A stretch of 64,000 nt of DNA. It comes from Octadecabacter temperatus (GTDB taxonomy: Bacteria; Pseudomonadota; Alphaproteobacteria; Rhodobacterales; Rhodobacteraceae). Under the pieces are notes generated by a model that saw only the letters and a list, made by a program, of their open reading frames with translations, ran no database searches and was not told the DNA's origin. A program made the translations under genes and the position numbers. Positions 35,374-45,440 of the stretch are shown piece by piece (position 1 is the first letter of the stretch; the number at the start of each line of letters is the position of its first letter). The DNA lies in assembly GCF_001187845.1 (NCBI RefSeq), contig NZ_CP012160.1, positions 2,974,501-3,038,500 of the forward strand. Direction: 5' to 3'.

Positions 35374-36489
35374 GTGATTTGGGTTCATTGCGGCGACGCA
35401 GACGAAGTCACCACAACCCTTTCACTCGCAATTCGACTTCTAGACCATAATGACGTTCTGATCACCGCTTCCGAGGACATCTTGCCGTCATTTGTGGACG
35501 TGCCGGATGGCGTTGAAGTGGTGCAAGTCCCGAATGACACCCCGGCCAGAACACGCGATTTTCTTGCACGATGGCAGCCGCAATTTCTGATCTGGAATGG
35601 GGGCCCAATTCGTCCTGTACTGTTGCGCCTTGTCGCGAAAAACGAGATCGGCGCGGCCCTGATAAATGCGCGCGTCAGCACCTTGTTTACCGGCGGATCA
35701 CGTTGGTTGCCTGGCGCATCGCGCAACGCGGCGGTTCCGTTCTCGCGGATTTTGACCGCTGATGGCGCAACAGCGACCCGTCTTATTCGTGGCGGTGTTG
35801 CGCGGGACAAAGTGACCGCGGCCGGCCCGATCCTAGAAGAGCCTATCGCCCTTCCTCACGACCAGTATGAACTTACAGTTCTTGTCGAAACACTGGGAAC
35901 ACGTCCGTTTTGGTTTGCTGCTGATGTCGTTCCGAATGAAGTAAAGCACATGGCCGCTGCGCATTTGTCGGCCAGCCGCAAAAGCCACCGATTGTTGATG
36001 ATCATTGCGCCGCGCGACGTTGATAGCGGTCAGCAAATTGCAGAAACACTGCGCGAAGCAGGCTTGAAAGTGGGTGTGCGTTCGCAGGGCGATAACCCGA
36101 TGCCGGAACAGCAAGCCTACGTCGCTGACATCGAGGGAGAGCTTGGTTTGTGGTATCGGGTTGCGCCGTTAACTTTTATGGGTGGGACGCTTGGCAGTGG
36201 CGATGCGGTGTCACCGTTTGAGCCGATTGTTCTTGGCTCAGCGATCATTCACGGCCCGCGAAAGGTGCCGCACGAAGCGCGCTACGCTCGCCTCGCAGAG
36301 GCGCAAGCTTGCCGTGAAATCAGAACAGCTGGCGAACTTGGCATTGCTGTTGGTGCGTTGATTTCGCCTGAGCAAACCGCGCGCATGGCGATGGCTGGAT
36401 GGGCGGAAATCACGCACAATGCCGAGGTTATCAACACCCTCGTTCAGGACGCTGTTCGGCATTGCGAGAACGCGGGGGACACTCAATGA
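35374..36489 (+). CDS. Kdo-transferase-like glycosyltransferase, short form
   Basis: 371 residues against about 420-430 for WaaA/KdtA. WaaA adds Kdo to lipid A precursor. This protein begins at WVHCGDADEVTTTLSLAIRLL, where ordinary WaaA has its WIHAxSVGEV catalytic-Glu motif after a 45-60 residue membrane anchor. The anchor is missing, though the Glu is kept. The acceptor-side motif reads GGTLGSGDAVSPFEPIVLGSA instead of GGHNPLEPA. The GTG start at 35374 follows GGGA. The gene is coupled to lpxK (ATGA), which fits lipid A work, but a full-length waaA elsewhere is possible and this may be a divergent paralogue. Confidence 0.75.
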   Translation: MIWVHCGDADEVTTTLSLAIRLLDHNDVLITASEDILPSFVDVPDGVEVVQVPNDTPARTRDFLARWQPQFLIWNGGPIRPVLLRLVAKNEIGAALINARVSTLFTGGSRWLPGASRNAAVPFSRILTADGATATRLIRGGVARDKVTAAGPILEEPIALPHDQYELTVLVETLGTRPFWFAADVVPNEVKHMAAAHLSASRKSHRLLMIIAPRDVDSGQQIAETLREAGLKVGVRSQGDNPMPEQQAYVADIEGELGLWYRVAPLTFMGGTLGSGDAVSPFEPIVLGSAIIHGPRKVPHEARYARLAEAQACREIRTAGELGIAVGALISPEQTARMAMAGWAEITHNAEVINTLVQDAVRHCENAGDTQ

Positions 36490-37472
36490 GACCACCACTT
36501 TTCTGGTACCGCAACAAAGCAGCACTATCTTTTCTCTTGTCACCGCTTGGAATGCTTTACACCGCTGCAACTGCACGACGCGTCAGGCAAACGCCAAAGC
36601 ATCGCGCAAAAGTTCCAGTCGTTTGCATCGGAAACATTAATGCTGGCGGTACAGGTAAGACACCGACTGCAATCGCTTTGGCGCAAAAGCTGATAGAAAT
36701 GGGACAGACACCCCATATCGTCAGTCGCGGCTACGGCGGTTCGCTAGAAGGGCCAGTGTTGGTTAGCCCAAGCGAGCACCGTGCGGCAGACGTCGGTGAC
36801 GAACCTCTGCTCCTCGCGCAGTTCGCGTCAACTTGGGTCTCAAAGGATCGCGCGGCTGGGGTTATGGCAGCTGAAGGCGCTGGTGCGACGGTGATCCTTC
36901 TGGATGACGGTTTTCAAAATCCCAGCGTGTTCAAAGACCTTAGCATCGTAACTGTTGATGCCGTCAAAGGGTTTGGCAACGGCTGCACAATTCCAGCAGG
37001 ACCCTTGCGAGAGCCGGCCGATCGTGGGCTCGCACGTGCGGACGCGATGTTGGTGATCGGACCAATGCACGCACGCAAAACGTTTCAGCCTGCTTTGCCG
37101 TCAAATTGCGCCCGTCTTGATGGGCAGCTGGACCCCTTACCAACGGGCATGCCTTGGCAAGGTCAGCGCGTGCTTGCGTTTGCAGGAATTGGACACCCCG
37201 AAAAGTTTTTCGCGACACTAAAGGGGCTGGGTGCTGACGTGGTAAGAGGTGAGGCATTGGATGATCATCAGCCGTTCACCGACGCTTTACTAACGCGACT
37301 GGAGACAGAGGCGAAAACGCGGAGCCTCAACCTCGTGACGACTGAGAAAGACGCTGTGCGTCTACCCGATGCGTTCCGCGCAAAGGTATCTGTATTGCCC
37401 GTGCGGTTGTCTGTGCCGGACTGGACGTTGCTGGATGCAAAGCTCGCCCAGATTGGGATCACTTCCCAATAA
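36486..37472 (+). CDS. lpxK: tetraacyldisaccharide 4'-kinase
   Basis: 328 residues. It phosphorylates the 4' position of the lipid A precursor at the inner membrane. The P-loop GNINAGGTGKT is at residues 49-59, and the N-terminal hydrophobic helix (AALSFLLSPLGMLYTAATARR) anchors it. ILLDDGFQNPSV is the second family signature. The ATG at 36486 overlaps the stop of the Kdo-transferase-like gene (ATGA), which decides the start over the longer frame. It converges with the CoA-transferase gene (14-base overlap). Confidence 0.93.
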   Translation: MRPPLFWYRNKAALSFLLSPLGMLYTAATARRVRQTPKHRAKVPVVCIGNINAGGTGKTPTAIALAQKLIEMGQTPHIVSRGYGGSLEGPVLVSPSEHRAADVGDEPLLLAQFASTWVSKDRAAGVMAAEGAGATVILLDDGFQNPSVFKDLSIVTVDAVKGFGNGCTIPAGPLREPADRGLARADAMLVIGPMHARKTFQPALPSNCARLDGQLDPLPTGMPWQGQRVLAFAGIGHPEKFFATLKGLGADVVRGEALDDHQPFTDALLTRLETEAKTRSLNLVTTEKDAVRLPDAFRAKVSVLPVRLSVPDWTLLDAKLAQIGITSQ

Positions 37473-38583
37473 TATCCTGATCTTGCCCTAACTTTGGTGC
37501 CGGTCGATCAAGCGAAAGCTCAGCGTCCGAAAACCGCATTGGTGGTCGCACTGAAAGCGCACCATCAATGTCCAGCTTTAGCTCACGTGCGATAACTTGC
37601 GGGTCCGCAAACACATCTTCAAACGTGTTAATGGGGCCTGTGGGAACACCATTCGCCTCGCAAGCCGCCATAACATCGGACTTTGTCCAAGCTAGCATTT
37701 TTTCGGCCAGAATCGGCACCAATACATCGCGATTTTCGAGGCGTGCAGGATTGGTCACGAAACGCGGATCATCGGCCAGCTCATCGACACCCAACACCTT
37801 GCAGAAATTCCGGAACTGGCCGTCATTGCCTACAGCAATAATCACATGCCCATCCGCACATTCGAAAACCTGATACGGAACGATATTCGGGTGTGCGTTT
37901 CCTAGCCGTTTCGGGGACGTCCCGGTCGCCAGATAGTTCATCGCCTGATTTGCTGTCGTCGCAACAGCAACGTCCAAAAGCGCGAGGTCAATTTGTTGCC
38001 CACGCCCCGTCTGGTGACGTTGATGCACAGCCGCCAAAATAGCGTTGCTTGCATAGAGACCCGTCAAGATATCAGTCACCGCAACGCCGACCTTTTGTGG
38101 TTGGCCATCGGGTTCACCCGTGACGGACATCAGACCAGACATCCCTTGGATGATATAGTCGTATCCCGCGCGCGCCGCATACGGTCCGTCTTGGCCAAAA
38201 CCGGTAATCGAACAGTAAACCAACCGCGGGTGGCTTTCCTTAAGGGTCGCATAGTCCAACCCGTATTTCGCTAGTCCGCCGACTTTGAAATTCTCGATTA
38301 TGACGTCCGCATCGCTGAGCAACGACAGCAGCTCGGCTTTGCCAGCTTCGGTGCGAAAATCAATCACGACCGACTTTTTGCCACGATTGCATCCGTGGAA
38401 ATAGGCCGTTGACGTCTCACCGTCGTGCTCAATAAAAGGAGGGCCCCAGGTGCGGGTGTCGTCGCCGCTAGGCGCTTCAACCTTTATGACCTCAGCGCCC
38501 ATATCGGCAAGCAATTGACCAGCCCAAGGGCCCGCCAGAATGCGGGCCAGCTCAACGACTTTTAAGCCAGCGAGTGGCGTCAT
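37459..38583 (-). CDS. CaiB/BaiF-family CoA transferase
   Basis: 374 residues. The class III CoA-transferase family moves CoA between organic acids. It begins LAGLKVVELARILAGPWAGQLLADMGAEVIKVE and carries the NFKVGGLAKYGLDY and YCSITGFGQDGPYAARAGYD motifs, with the catalytic Asp near QIDLALLDVAV. The substrate is unknown. It shares one base with the DsbA gene stop (TGATG), so the two are probably co-transcribed although functionally unrelated. Confidence 0.9.
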   Translation of the reverse strand: MTPLAGLKVVELARILAGPWAGQLLADMGAEVIKVEAPSGDDTRTWGPPFIEHDGETSTAYFHGCNRGKKSVVIDFRTEAGKAELLSLLSDADVIIENFKVGGLAKYGLDYATLKESHPRLVYCSITGFGQDGPYAARAGYDYIIQGMSGLMSVTGEPDGQPQKVGVAVTDILTGLYASNAILAAVHQRHQTGRGQQIDLALLDVAVATTANQAMNYLATGTSPKRLGNAHPNIVPYQVFECADGHVIIAVGNDGQFRNFCKVLGVDELADDPRFVTNPARLENRDVLVPILAEKMLAWTKSDVMAACEANGVPTGPINTFEDVFADPQVIARELKLDIDGALSVRPPMRFSDAELSLDRPAPKLGQDQDIIGK

Positions 38584-39239
38584 CAGTTAGCTTCAGCCAA
38601 CTTTTCGTCAAGAACCTCAGCGAAGTCCGCGTAGGTCATGTTTGAGTACTCTTCGCCGTTGATGCGGAACGTCGGCGTGCCCTGGACATTGTCCGCGTCG
38701 CCGTTTGTGCGATACCAAGCCATAAGCGTTTGTGCTTGGTCTGCATCCGTCATGCAAACGTCGAGCTCTTCGTCCGACAGACCAGCGACCTTACCAATGT
38801 TGCGCAAAGCCTGAGCGATTGCAGCACCATCGCCGGCACGTGCCCAGTCTTGTTGATTTTCATATAACAGGTTGGAGATGCCAAAGAAGCGCATCTCGCC
38901 GCCACAACGGGCAACCATAGACGCCCACAGGCCTGGTTGGTCAAAATAGACTTCGCGGTATGTGAACCCGATCAAGCCCGTGTCGATGTAGTTCTCTTTG
39001 ATCTGAGGGTACTGATCCGCGTGGAAGTTCGCGCAGTGCGGGCAAGTGTAGGATGCGTACTCAACAACCTGAACAGCAGCATCAGGGTTGCCTTGGATCA
39101 TTTCAACGACATCAAACGCAGCCGCTTCTTCGACTGGGGCGATGTCAGCGTTCGCTGGGGATCGGTTCATGAACCATGCGCCACCAGCGATGGCGACAAT
39201 GGCAACTGCTGCAACGGATGTAAGGACAGATTTGTTCAT
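38583..39239 (-). CDS. DsbA-family periplasmic thiol-disulfide protein
   Basis: 218 residues. An N-terminal hydrophobic segment (VLTSVAAVAIVAIAGGAWF) acts as signal or anchor, then the thioredoxin-like domain has CPHC (Cys66-Cys69) in YTCPHCANFH and cis-Pro in VQGTPTFRINGE. Two further cysteines (Cys at RCGGEM and VCMTDAD) occur, as in many alphaproteobacterial DsbA-like proteins. It oxidises or isomerises disulfides in the periplasm. No DsbB is nearby. It lies downstream of the DciA-like gene in the mutY neighbourhood usual for this order. Confidence 0.92.
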   Translation of the reverse strand: MNKSVLTSVAAVAIVAIAGGAWFMNRSPANADIAPVEEAAAFDVVEMIQGNPDAAVQVVEYASYTCPHCANFHADQYPQIKENYIDTGLIGFTYREVYFDQPGLWASMVARCGGEMRFFGISNLLYENQQDWARAGDGAAIAQALRNIGKVAGLSDEELDVCMTDADQAQTLMAWYRTNGDADNVQGTPTFRINGEEYSNMTYADFAEVLDEKLAEAN

Positions 39240-39263
39240 CAGATTTTCTTTCAGGTGTGAATT

Positions 39264-39779
39264 TTATGTCTTTGTAGGACGTTTACTAATTACGTTTGCG
39301 CCCAATGCCGCGAGGGCAGAGCGTAGGTCTTCATTCTCAACAGGTTCAGCAAGGTCTTTGGCCGCAGCCTGTGCTTCTGGTTTAGGGCCGCGGGGTGCTT
39401 TGGGACCGTGGTCGAACGCCAATTGCCCTTCAGCAAATCCAGTGGCCGCTGTCTGCGTAATACGTATGCGCGCGATCGCGTTATATCCATAACACGCATT
39501 CACCTTTTCGCGAATCTGCTCTTTCCGCATCTCAAGCATCGGCGCTTGTGCGCCGGAAGTCAGAACCGTCAGTGTCGCGCCAAACCCGCCCTTGGCATAG
39601 CCAACATCAACCGGATGCGCGATTTTAGCGGTGGCTTCGCCAACAATCTCAGCCCAATGGGTCAAAACACGCGATTGCGCGAACCCACGCGTTTCGGTTG
39701 CCCCGCGAATGCGTTTTTGCATCAGGGTAACAGCACGAGAGAATCCGCGCGTGGTGCTATGAGGGCGTGGCTGTTTCAT
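39264..39779 (-). CDS. DUF721 (DciA-like) protein
   Basis: 171 residues. The middle (LTHWAEIVGEATAKIAHPVDV, then ATLTVLTSGAQAPMLEMRKEQIREKVNACYGYNAIARIRI) is DUF721. DciA loads the replicative helicase in bacteria that lack DnaC, and the KH-like DUF721 fold is its mark. The N-terminal and Pro/Ala-rich C-terminal tails are poorly conserved. It is divergent from mutY across 68 bases. Confidence 0.85.
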   Translation of the reverse strand: MKQPRPHSTTRGFSRAVTLMQKRIRGATETRGFAQSRVLTHWAEIVGEATAKIAHPVDVGYAKGGFGATLTVLTSGAQAPMLEMRKEQIREKVNACYGYNAIARIRITQTAATGFAEGQLAFDHGPKAPRGPKPEAQAAAKDLAEPVENEDLRSALAALGANVISKRPTKT

Positions 39780-39847
39780 CTTTGTACGCTATTCTAAACC
39801 TCTGACACCACAACGCCAGAGAAACCAAGCTTAATAGGTCATAAACA

Positions 39848-40900
39848 TTGCGTGACATAACGAACGCCCTTTTGGACTGGTACGATACCCATGCCCGCGA
39901 AATGCCGTGGCGTGTGATGCCGGCTGAGCGAAAAGCAGGAAAACGCCCTGATCCTTACGCTATTTGGTTGTCGGAAGTGATGCTTCAGCAGACAACCGTC
40001 GCCGCTGTCCGCGCATATCACCAAAAATTCACCGACCTTTGGCCAACCGTTGCGGACCTCGCTTCCGCAATGGATGCCGATGTGATGGCAGCATGGGCTG
40101 GCCTCGGCTACTACGCTCGGGCGCGCAACCTTTTGAAGTGTGCACGCGCTGTAGTTCAAGATCACGCTGGAACGTTCCCGCAAACCTACGATGCCCTCAT
40201 CGAATTGCCCGGAATCGGCCCATACACTGCCGCCGCGATCTCAGCGATTGCATTCGATGAACCGTCAACCGTACTCGATGGCAACGTCGAACGCGTTATG
40301 GCGCGACTGTATGATGACCACACGCCCCTGCCTGCCGCCAAGCCAGTTTTCATGAAATACGCCCTGCGCCATACGTCTAGTGATCGACCCGGCGATTACG
40401 CCCAAGCGGTGATGGATCTTGGCGCAACGGTTTGCACACCTAAAAACCCGTCCTGCGACATCTGCCCTATTCGCAAACAATGTGACGGACAGGCTGCAGG
40501 CACCCAGTTGGAATTACCCAAGAAGACCCCAAAGAAGCCCAAACCAACACGCACTGGCATTGCCTATATCGCACGGCGCGCAGATGGCGCTTGGTTGCTG
40601 GAAACGCGACCCGACAAAGGGTTGCTGGGTGGCATGCTTGGGTGGCCAACAACCGAATGGAATGAAGATCCTAATGGTGCATCTCCGCATTCGACAGATT
40701 GGACCGAGCTAAATGAACACGCACGTCACACGTTCACACACTTCCACCTGATCTTACGGGTTCAAACTGCGTGGCTGCCTGCGGATGCGGTGCCAGATCG
40801 AGGGCACTTCATTCCCGCAGAGGAATTTGACGCCTCTGCCCTCCCGACCGTGATGCAAAAGGCATACACAATCGCCAACGCGACGCTACGCCATGTTTGA
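39848..40900 (+). CDS. mutY: A/G-specific adenine glycosylase
   Basis: 350 residues. It removes adenine mispaired with 8-oxoguanine. Features are catalytic Glu43 (LSEVMLQQT), the helix-hairpin-helix ELPGIGPYTAAA, the catalytic Asp in VLDGNVERV, and the 4Fe-4S loop Cys196-x6-Cys203-x2-Cys206-x5-Cys212. A C-terminal NUDIX-like 8-oxoG domain is present (LLETRPDKGLLGGMLGWPT). It starts with TTG at 39848; no in-frame ATG or GTG gives a better start without losing conserved sequence. The ribosome site is weak. Confidence 0.95.
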   Translation: MRDITNALLDWYDTHAREMPWRVMPAERKAGKRPDPYAIWLSEVMLQQTTVAAVRAYHQKFTDLWPTVADLASAMDADVMAAWAGLGYYARARNLLKCARAVVQDHAGTFPQTYDALIELPGIGPYTAAAISAIAFDEPSTVLDGNVERVMARLYDDHTPLPAAKPVFMKYALRHTSSDRPGDYAQAVMDLGATVCTPKNPSCDICPIRKQCDGQAAGTQLELPKKTPKKPKPTRTGIAYIARRADGAWLLETRPDKGLLGGMLGWPTTEWNEDPNGASPHSTDWTELNEHARHTFTHFHLILRVQTAWLPADAVPDRGHFIPAEEFDASALPTVMQKAYTIANATLRHV

Positions 40901-40945
40901 GCGTAACCCGCGAAGCGCTATACTCCGCCCAAACCGGAGTATGTC

Positions 40946-42094
40946 ATGACATCTTTCCCAATCGTCTCAGCCACTAACATGGCCCGAATATCACGCGCGG
41001 CCCCATTCTGGTGTTCCGTCGGCCTTGTTCCCGTCGCTTGGATCGAGGCGATTTATGGCGGTTGGACGATGTTTTTGATGCCACTCATGACGTGGTACTT
41101 GTTCACCGCAATCGACGCGATTGCCGGCACTTATGACGCCAACGCGGATCTGGAAACATCAGAGGGTAAGTTGTTCTGGTATCGCCTTGTCACGATAATC
41201 TGGGCACCACTTCAGTTTGTGACTCTCTTTGGCATAATTTGGTACGTCACGGCATCGGGGCATCTGAACGTTTGGGAACTGATCGGCCTCGCCTTCGGGC
41301 TTGGTGTGATGTCTGGCACAATCGGCATCGTCTATGCCCACGAACTTGCGCACCAAAAGCCCAAGTTCGAACGTTGGCTTGCTGACATCCTGCTTTCAAT
41401 GTCGCTTTATTCGCATTTCCGCAGCGAGCACCTGTTGGTGCATCATCGGTATGTAGGAACCCCACGCGACCCCGTAACAGCCCGCTACAATGAGGGTTTC
41501 CACAAGTATTTCTTCCGCGTCCTTCATCAACAACCCGTTTCAGCATTCAAAGCAGAGGCCGCGATGTTGGCACGTAAAAACCTGCCTTGGCATCACCGCT
41601 CCAACCCGTTCTGGCGCTATGCGGCGCTTCAACTTGCGATGATCACAATCGCGATTTGGATCGGTGGCTGGGTAGGGCTAGCCCTGTTCGCATATCAAGC
41701 ATTCATCTCAATGTGGCAGCTGGAAATCGTAAACTACGTCGAACACTATGGCTTGACGCGCAAGCACCTTGGGGACGGCAAGTATGAACACGTTCTTCCG
41801 CGCCATTCTTGGAACGCGTCACAATTGGCGTCCAATTGGCTGCTGATTAACCTTCAACGCCATTCAGACCATCACTACAAACCTGATCGCCGGTTTCCGT
41901 TGCTGCAAACCTACGATGAGGATGAGGCACCACAATTGCCCTATGGCTATCCGGTGATGACGATGGCGGCGATGGTGCCACCTGTCTGGTTGCGGATCAT
42001 GAATCCGCGCGTGCGTGCATGGCGCAAGAAATACTATCCGGAAATCGAAGACTGGACGCCGTATAAAAACGCCACAAACCCGCTGCCGCGCTAG
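40946..42094 (+). CDS. alkB: alkane 1-monooxygenase (AlkB family)
   Basis: 382 residues, a membrane di-iron enzyme that hydroxylates terminal carbons of alkanes or related fatty compounds. The histidine boxes are HELAH (His132, His136), HLLVHH (His162, His166, His167) and HSDHH (His306, His309, His310). The AlkB-specific NYVEHYGL is present, with about six membrane segments. GGAG precedes the ATG. No rubredoxin or rubredoxin reductase gene adjoins it and the protein carries no rubredoxin domain, so electron donors must be elsewhere. It converges with galE. Confidence 0.93.
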   Translation: MTSFPIVSATNMARISRAAPFWCSVGLVPVAWIEAIYGGWTMFLMPLMTWYLFTAIDAIAGTYDANADLETSEGKLFWYRLVTIIWAPLQFVTLFGIIWYVTASGHLNVWELIGLAFGLGVMSGTIGIVYAHELAHQKPKFERWLADILLSMSLYSHFRSEHLLVHHRYVGTPRDPVTARYNEGFHKYFFRVLHQQPVSAFKAEAAMLARKNLPWHHRSNPFWRYAALQLAMITIAIWIGGWVGLALFAYQAFISMWQLEIVNYVEHYGLTRKHLGDGKYEHVLPRHSWNASQLASNWLLINLQRHSDHHYKPDRRFPLLQTYDEDEAPQLPYGYPVMTMAAMVPPVWLRIMNPRVRAWRKKYYPEIEDWTPYKNATNPLPR

Positions 42095-43095
42095 CGCGAA
42101 TTCTTACGCTGCCCGCTAACCCACGCCCAGCTGGACGTGCACATGTCAGCAAGTGTGCGCCTTGCTTCAAAACCAAGAACCGTTTTCGCCTTTTCAGGAC
42201 GCGCGGTCAGGACGGCGACATCCCCGTCACGTCGCGGCGTAACCTTATAGGCCAACTCAAGCCCACAAGCGTCAGAATAAGCTTTGACAACATCAAAAAC
42301 AGACGAACCCTCGCCAGTGCCAAGGTTCACCGTATGGCTCTGGCCTGTCTCGATAAGCGACTTCAGCGACAACACGTGCCCCTCAGCAAGGTCTTCCACG
42401 TGGATATAATCACGCACACCTGTTCCGTCTGGCGTGTCATAATCGTCGCCAAAAACGCTAAGCTCTGCCAGCTCACCCGTCGCGACCTTGGCCATGTATG
42501 GAACTAAGTTGTTTGGAATGTCTTCTGGGTCTTCGCCAATGATCGCGGACTTATGCGCGCCAACTGGATTGAAATACCGCAAAATACCGACAGCCCAATC
42601 ATCTGTAAGCTGTTCAAGAATTTGCTCACCTGCGATCTTAGTGAATGCATATGGGGACGTATAAGTGCGTGCATGCTCTTCTGGAATCGGCTGCACGTTC
42701 GTGTCGCCGTAGACCGTCGCAGAGGACGAGAACACGATGCGTCGCACATCAGCGCGATCCATCGCTGCAAGCAAGTTCAGCAAACCGCCAACATTCGTAT
42801 TCATATAATCCAGTGGCTTCTGCACGCTTTCGCCGACCGCTTTAAGGGCTGCAAAGTGTACGACACCGTCAATCTTGTGATCTGCAAATAGCGCGTCCAG
42901 GACTGCGCGATCTAAAACATCGCCTTCAACCACGTCGACGGACCCACCAGCGATATCTTGCAAACGGTTCGGAACATCAGTCTTCGAGTTGGAAAAGTTG
43001 TCCAGGATCACAACATCAAATCCAGCCTCAACAAGCGCCAGATACGTGTGCGACCCGATATATCCCGCACCACCCGTTAGAAGAATTTTCGCCAT
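42091..43095 (-). CDS. galE: UDP-glucose 4-epimerase
   Basis: 334 residues. Extended SDR with GGAGYIGSHTYLALVEAG at the N-terminus (NAD site), SSSATVYGDTNVQPIPEE and Tyr-x-x-x-Lys in YAFTKIAGEQ. PVGAHKSAIIGEDPEDIPNNL is typical GalE. It interconverts UDP-glucose and UDP-galactose for surface sugars. The C-terminus (SSWAWVSGQRKNSR) overlaps the alkB end by four bases. It is separated from ccrM by that gene's terminator, so it is its own unit. Confidence 0.95.
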   Translation of the reverse strand: MAKILLTGGAGYIGSHTYLALVEAGFDVVILDNFSNSKTDVPNRLQDIAGGSVDVVEGDVLDRAVLDALFADHKIDGVVHFAALKAVGESVQKPLDYMNTNVGGLLNLLAAMDRADVRRIVFSSSATVYGDTNVQPIPEEHARTYTSPYAFTKIAGEQILEQLTDDWAVGILRYFNPVGAHKSAIIGEDPEDIPNNLVPYMAKVATGELAELSVFGDDYDTPDGTGVRDYIHVEDLAEGHVLSLKSLIETGQSHTVNLGTGEGSSVFDVVKAYSDACGLELAYKVTPRRDGDVAVLTARPEKAKTVLGFEARRTLADMCTSSWAWVSGQRKNSR

Positions 43096-43165
43096 TTCGA
43101 CCCTCGTTAAACTTGGCCCCTTATGGCGTGGAATGCGCTGAACGTCACGAGGGAACTAGTACAGA

Positions 43166-43200
43166 AAAAACCCCCGTCAGGTCTTGCGACCGACGGGGGG
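43166..43200 (-). terminator. intrinsic terminator of ccrM
   Basis: CCCCCGTC-A-GGTC pairs with GACC-GACGGGGG around TTGC, and the plus strand has six As on the left, giving a T run on the minus strand. It follows ccrM and separates it from galE. Confidence 0.88.
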
Positions 43201-43263
43201 TAAGTGGTGCCACGGCTATTGGGCCGCAGGCACAGGCGGTAAACTTGGAAACTGTGTGTAGGT

Positions 43264-44400
<1,137 letters not shown>

Positions 44401-44437
44401 TCACGGCGGTTATCCGCTCGTTTGTTGGGACCAATGT

Positions 44438-44476
44438 GAGTCAAAGGCGATTCGCAGTCAAAAACTTTATTGAATC
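44438..44476. promoter_or_regulatory. cluster of three GANTC sites upstream of ccrM
   Basis: GAGTC (44438-44442), GATTC (44449-44453) and GAATC (44472-44476) fall in 39 bases of the 125-base gap between ccrM and rnhB. In Caulobacter the ccrM leader also carries GANTC sites whose methylation state affects its expression, so self-regulation is likely here; that is inference from the family. Confidence 0.65.
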
Positions 44477-44498
44477 AAAGGGTTAGAAAATATGCTTG

Positions 44499-45119
44499 TC
44501 ACAACATATTGTGGACGGGTTTGAAAGATCGTCTATGGTGTGGGGTAACCCCCAAATTTTGAAGTGCAGATATGTGGCTTTTGGACCCGTATCCCGCGTT
44601 CGTCTCCCAGCCGTACCCAGGGTACTGTTGCGCTAAATCCACCATGATCCGATCTCGACATATTTTGGCCACAATTGAAGCCGCCGCGATGGACAAAGAA
44701 CGGGCGTCACCTTTGATGATTGTTGTCGCGGGAACAGTCAGCCCGCGCGGGATCATGTTTCCATCAATCAGGGCATGATCGACGCCACCTAATCCGGCCA
44801 CTGCCCTTTCCATCGCAAGATGGCTGGCGCGTAAAATATTGATTTCGTCTATTTCTTCGACAGTCGCATGGGCGATCGACACCTGCGCGTTCGCTAAGAT
44901 CAACGGTTCAAGCGCCTCGCGGCGTTTCGCCGTCAGTTTCTTACTGTCATTTAGTCCCGCTGGTATACGTGCCGGATCAAGGATCACGGCAGCGGCAGTG
45001 ACGGGACCAGCCAATGGCCCGCGCCCTACTTCATCCACACCCGCTATGCGCAACGCGCCGCGGGTGAGCAGGTCTTGTTCAAATGTGAAATCGGGTCCGG
45101 TTGTCTCAGGTGTACTCAT
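44499..45119 (-). CDS. rnhB: ribonuclease HII
   Basis: 206 residues. It cuts RNA in RNA-DNA hybrids, including single ribonucleotides. The signature is IAGVDEVGRGPLAGPVTAAAVIL (Asp-Glu of the active site), with the later DGN (LIDGNMIPRG) and IIKGDARSLSIAAASIVAK carrying the third and fourth acidic positions. It is upstream of ccrM on the same strand, the usual alphaproteobacterial order. Confidence 0.95.
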   Translation of the reverse strand: MSTPETTGPDFTFEQDLLTRGALRIAGVDEVGRGPLAGPVTAAAVILDPARIPAGLNDSKKLTAKRREALEPLILANAQVSIAHATVEEIDEINILRASHLAMERAVAGLGGVDHALIDGNMIPRGLTVPATTIIKGDARSLSIAAASIVAKICRDRIMVDLAQQYPGYGWETNAGYGSKSHISALQNLGVTPHHRRSFKPVHNML

Positions 45120-45157
45120 CCATCCCGTGTCTCAAACACAGGTCGGGGCTGCAAGCC

Positions 45158-45316
45158 TCAGAGCCAGAAAGTACCGAATAGGCTGCGACCACGTGTATAA
45201 AGATCAGTCGCCGGAGCCACCTTACGCTTGGCTGGCACTGCTTTAAGCGGTTTCACATCATTCTTTTTGATATGCGGGGCTGCCAAAAACTTGGCTGTCA
45301 AACGGTCTTGGATCAT
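45158..45316 (-). CDS. small basic protein upstream of rnhB
   Basis: 52 residues, too short for most ORF tracks. It starts MIQDRLTAKFLAAPHIKKND and ends RGRSLFGTFWL, with many Lys/Arg. AAAGGA lies 6 bases before the ATG. It ends 38 bases before the rnhB start on the same strand, so it may be part of that transcript. No domain recognised; probably cytoplasmic. The good ribosome site and basic composition are the only support. Confidence 0.55.
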   Translation of the reverse strand: MIQDRLTAKFLAAPHIKKNDVKPLKAVPAKRKVAPATDLYTRGRSLFGTFWL

Positions 45317-45440
45317 GGTCTGTCCTTTCAGATCATTCGCTTCCTGCTGTCATAGGTAAGGCATTCTTACCCATCCAGATAGGGACACCTGTGCAATCCC
45401 GTCATGCACTGACTGCAAAGACCAATCATATTCGACATAA

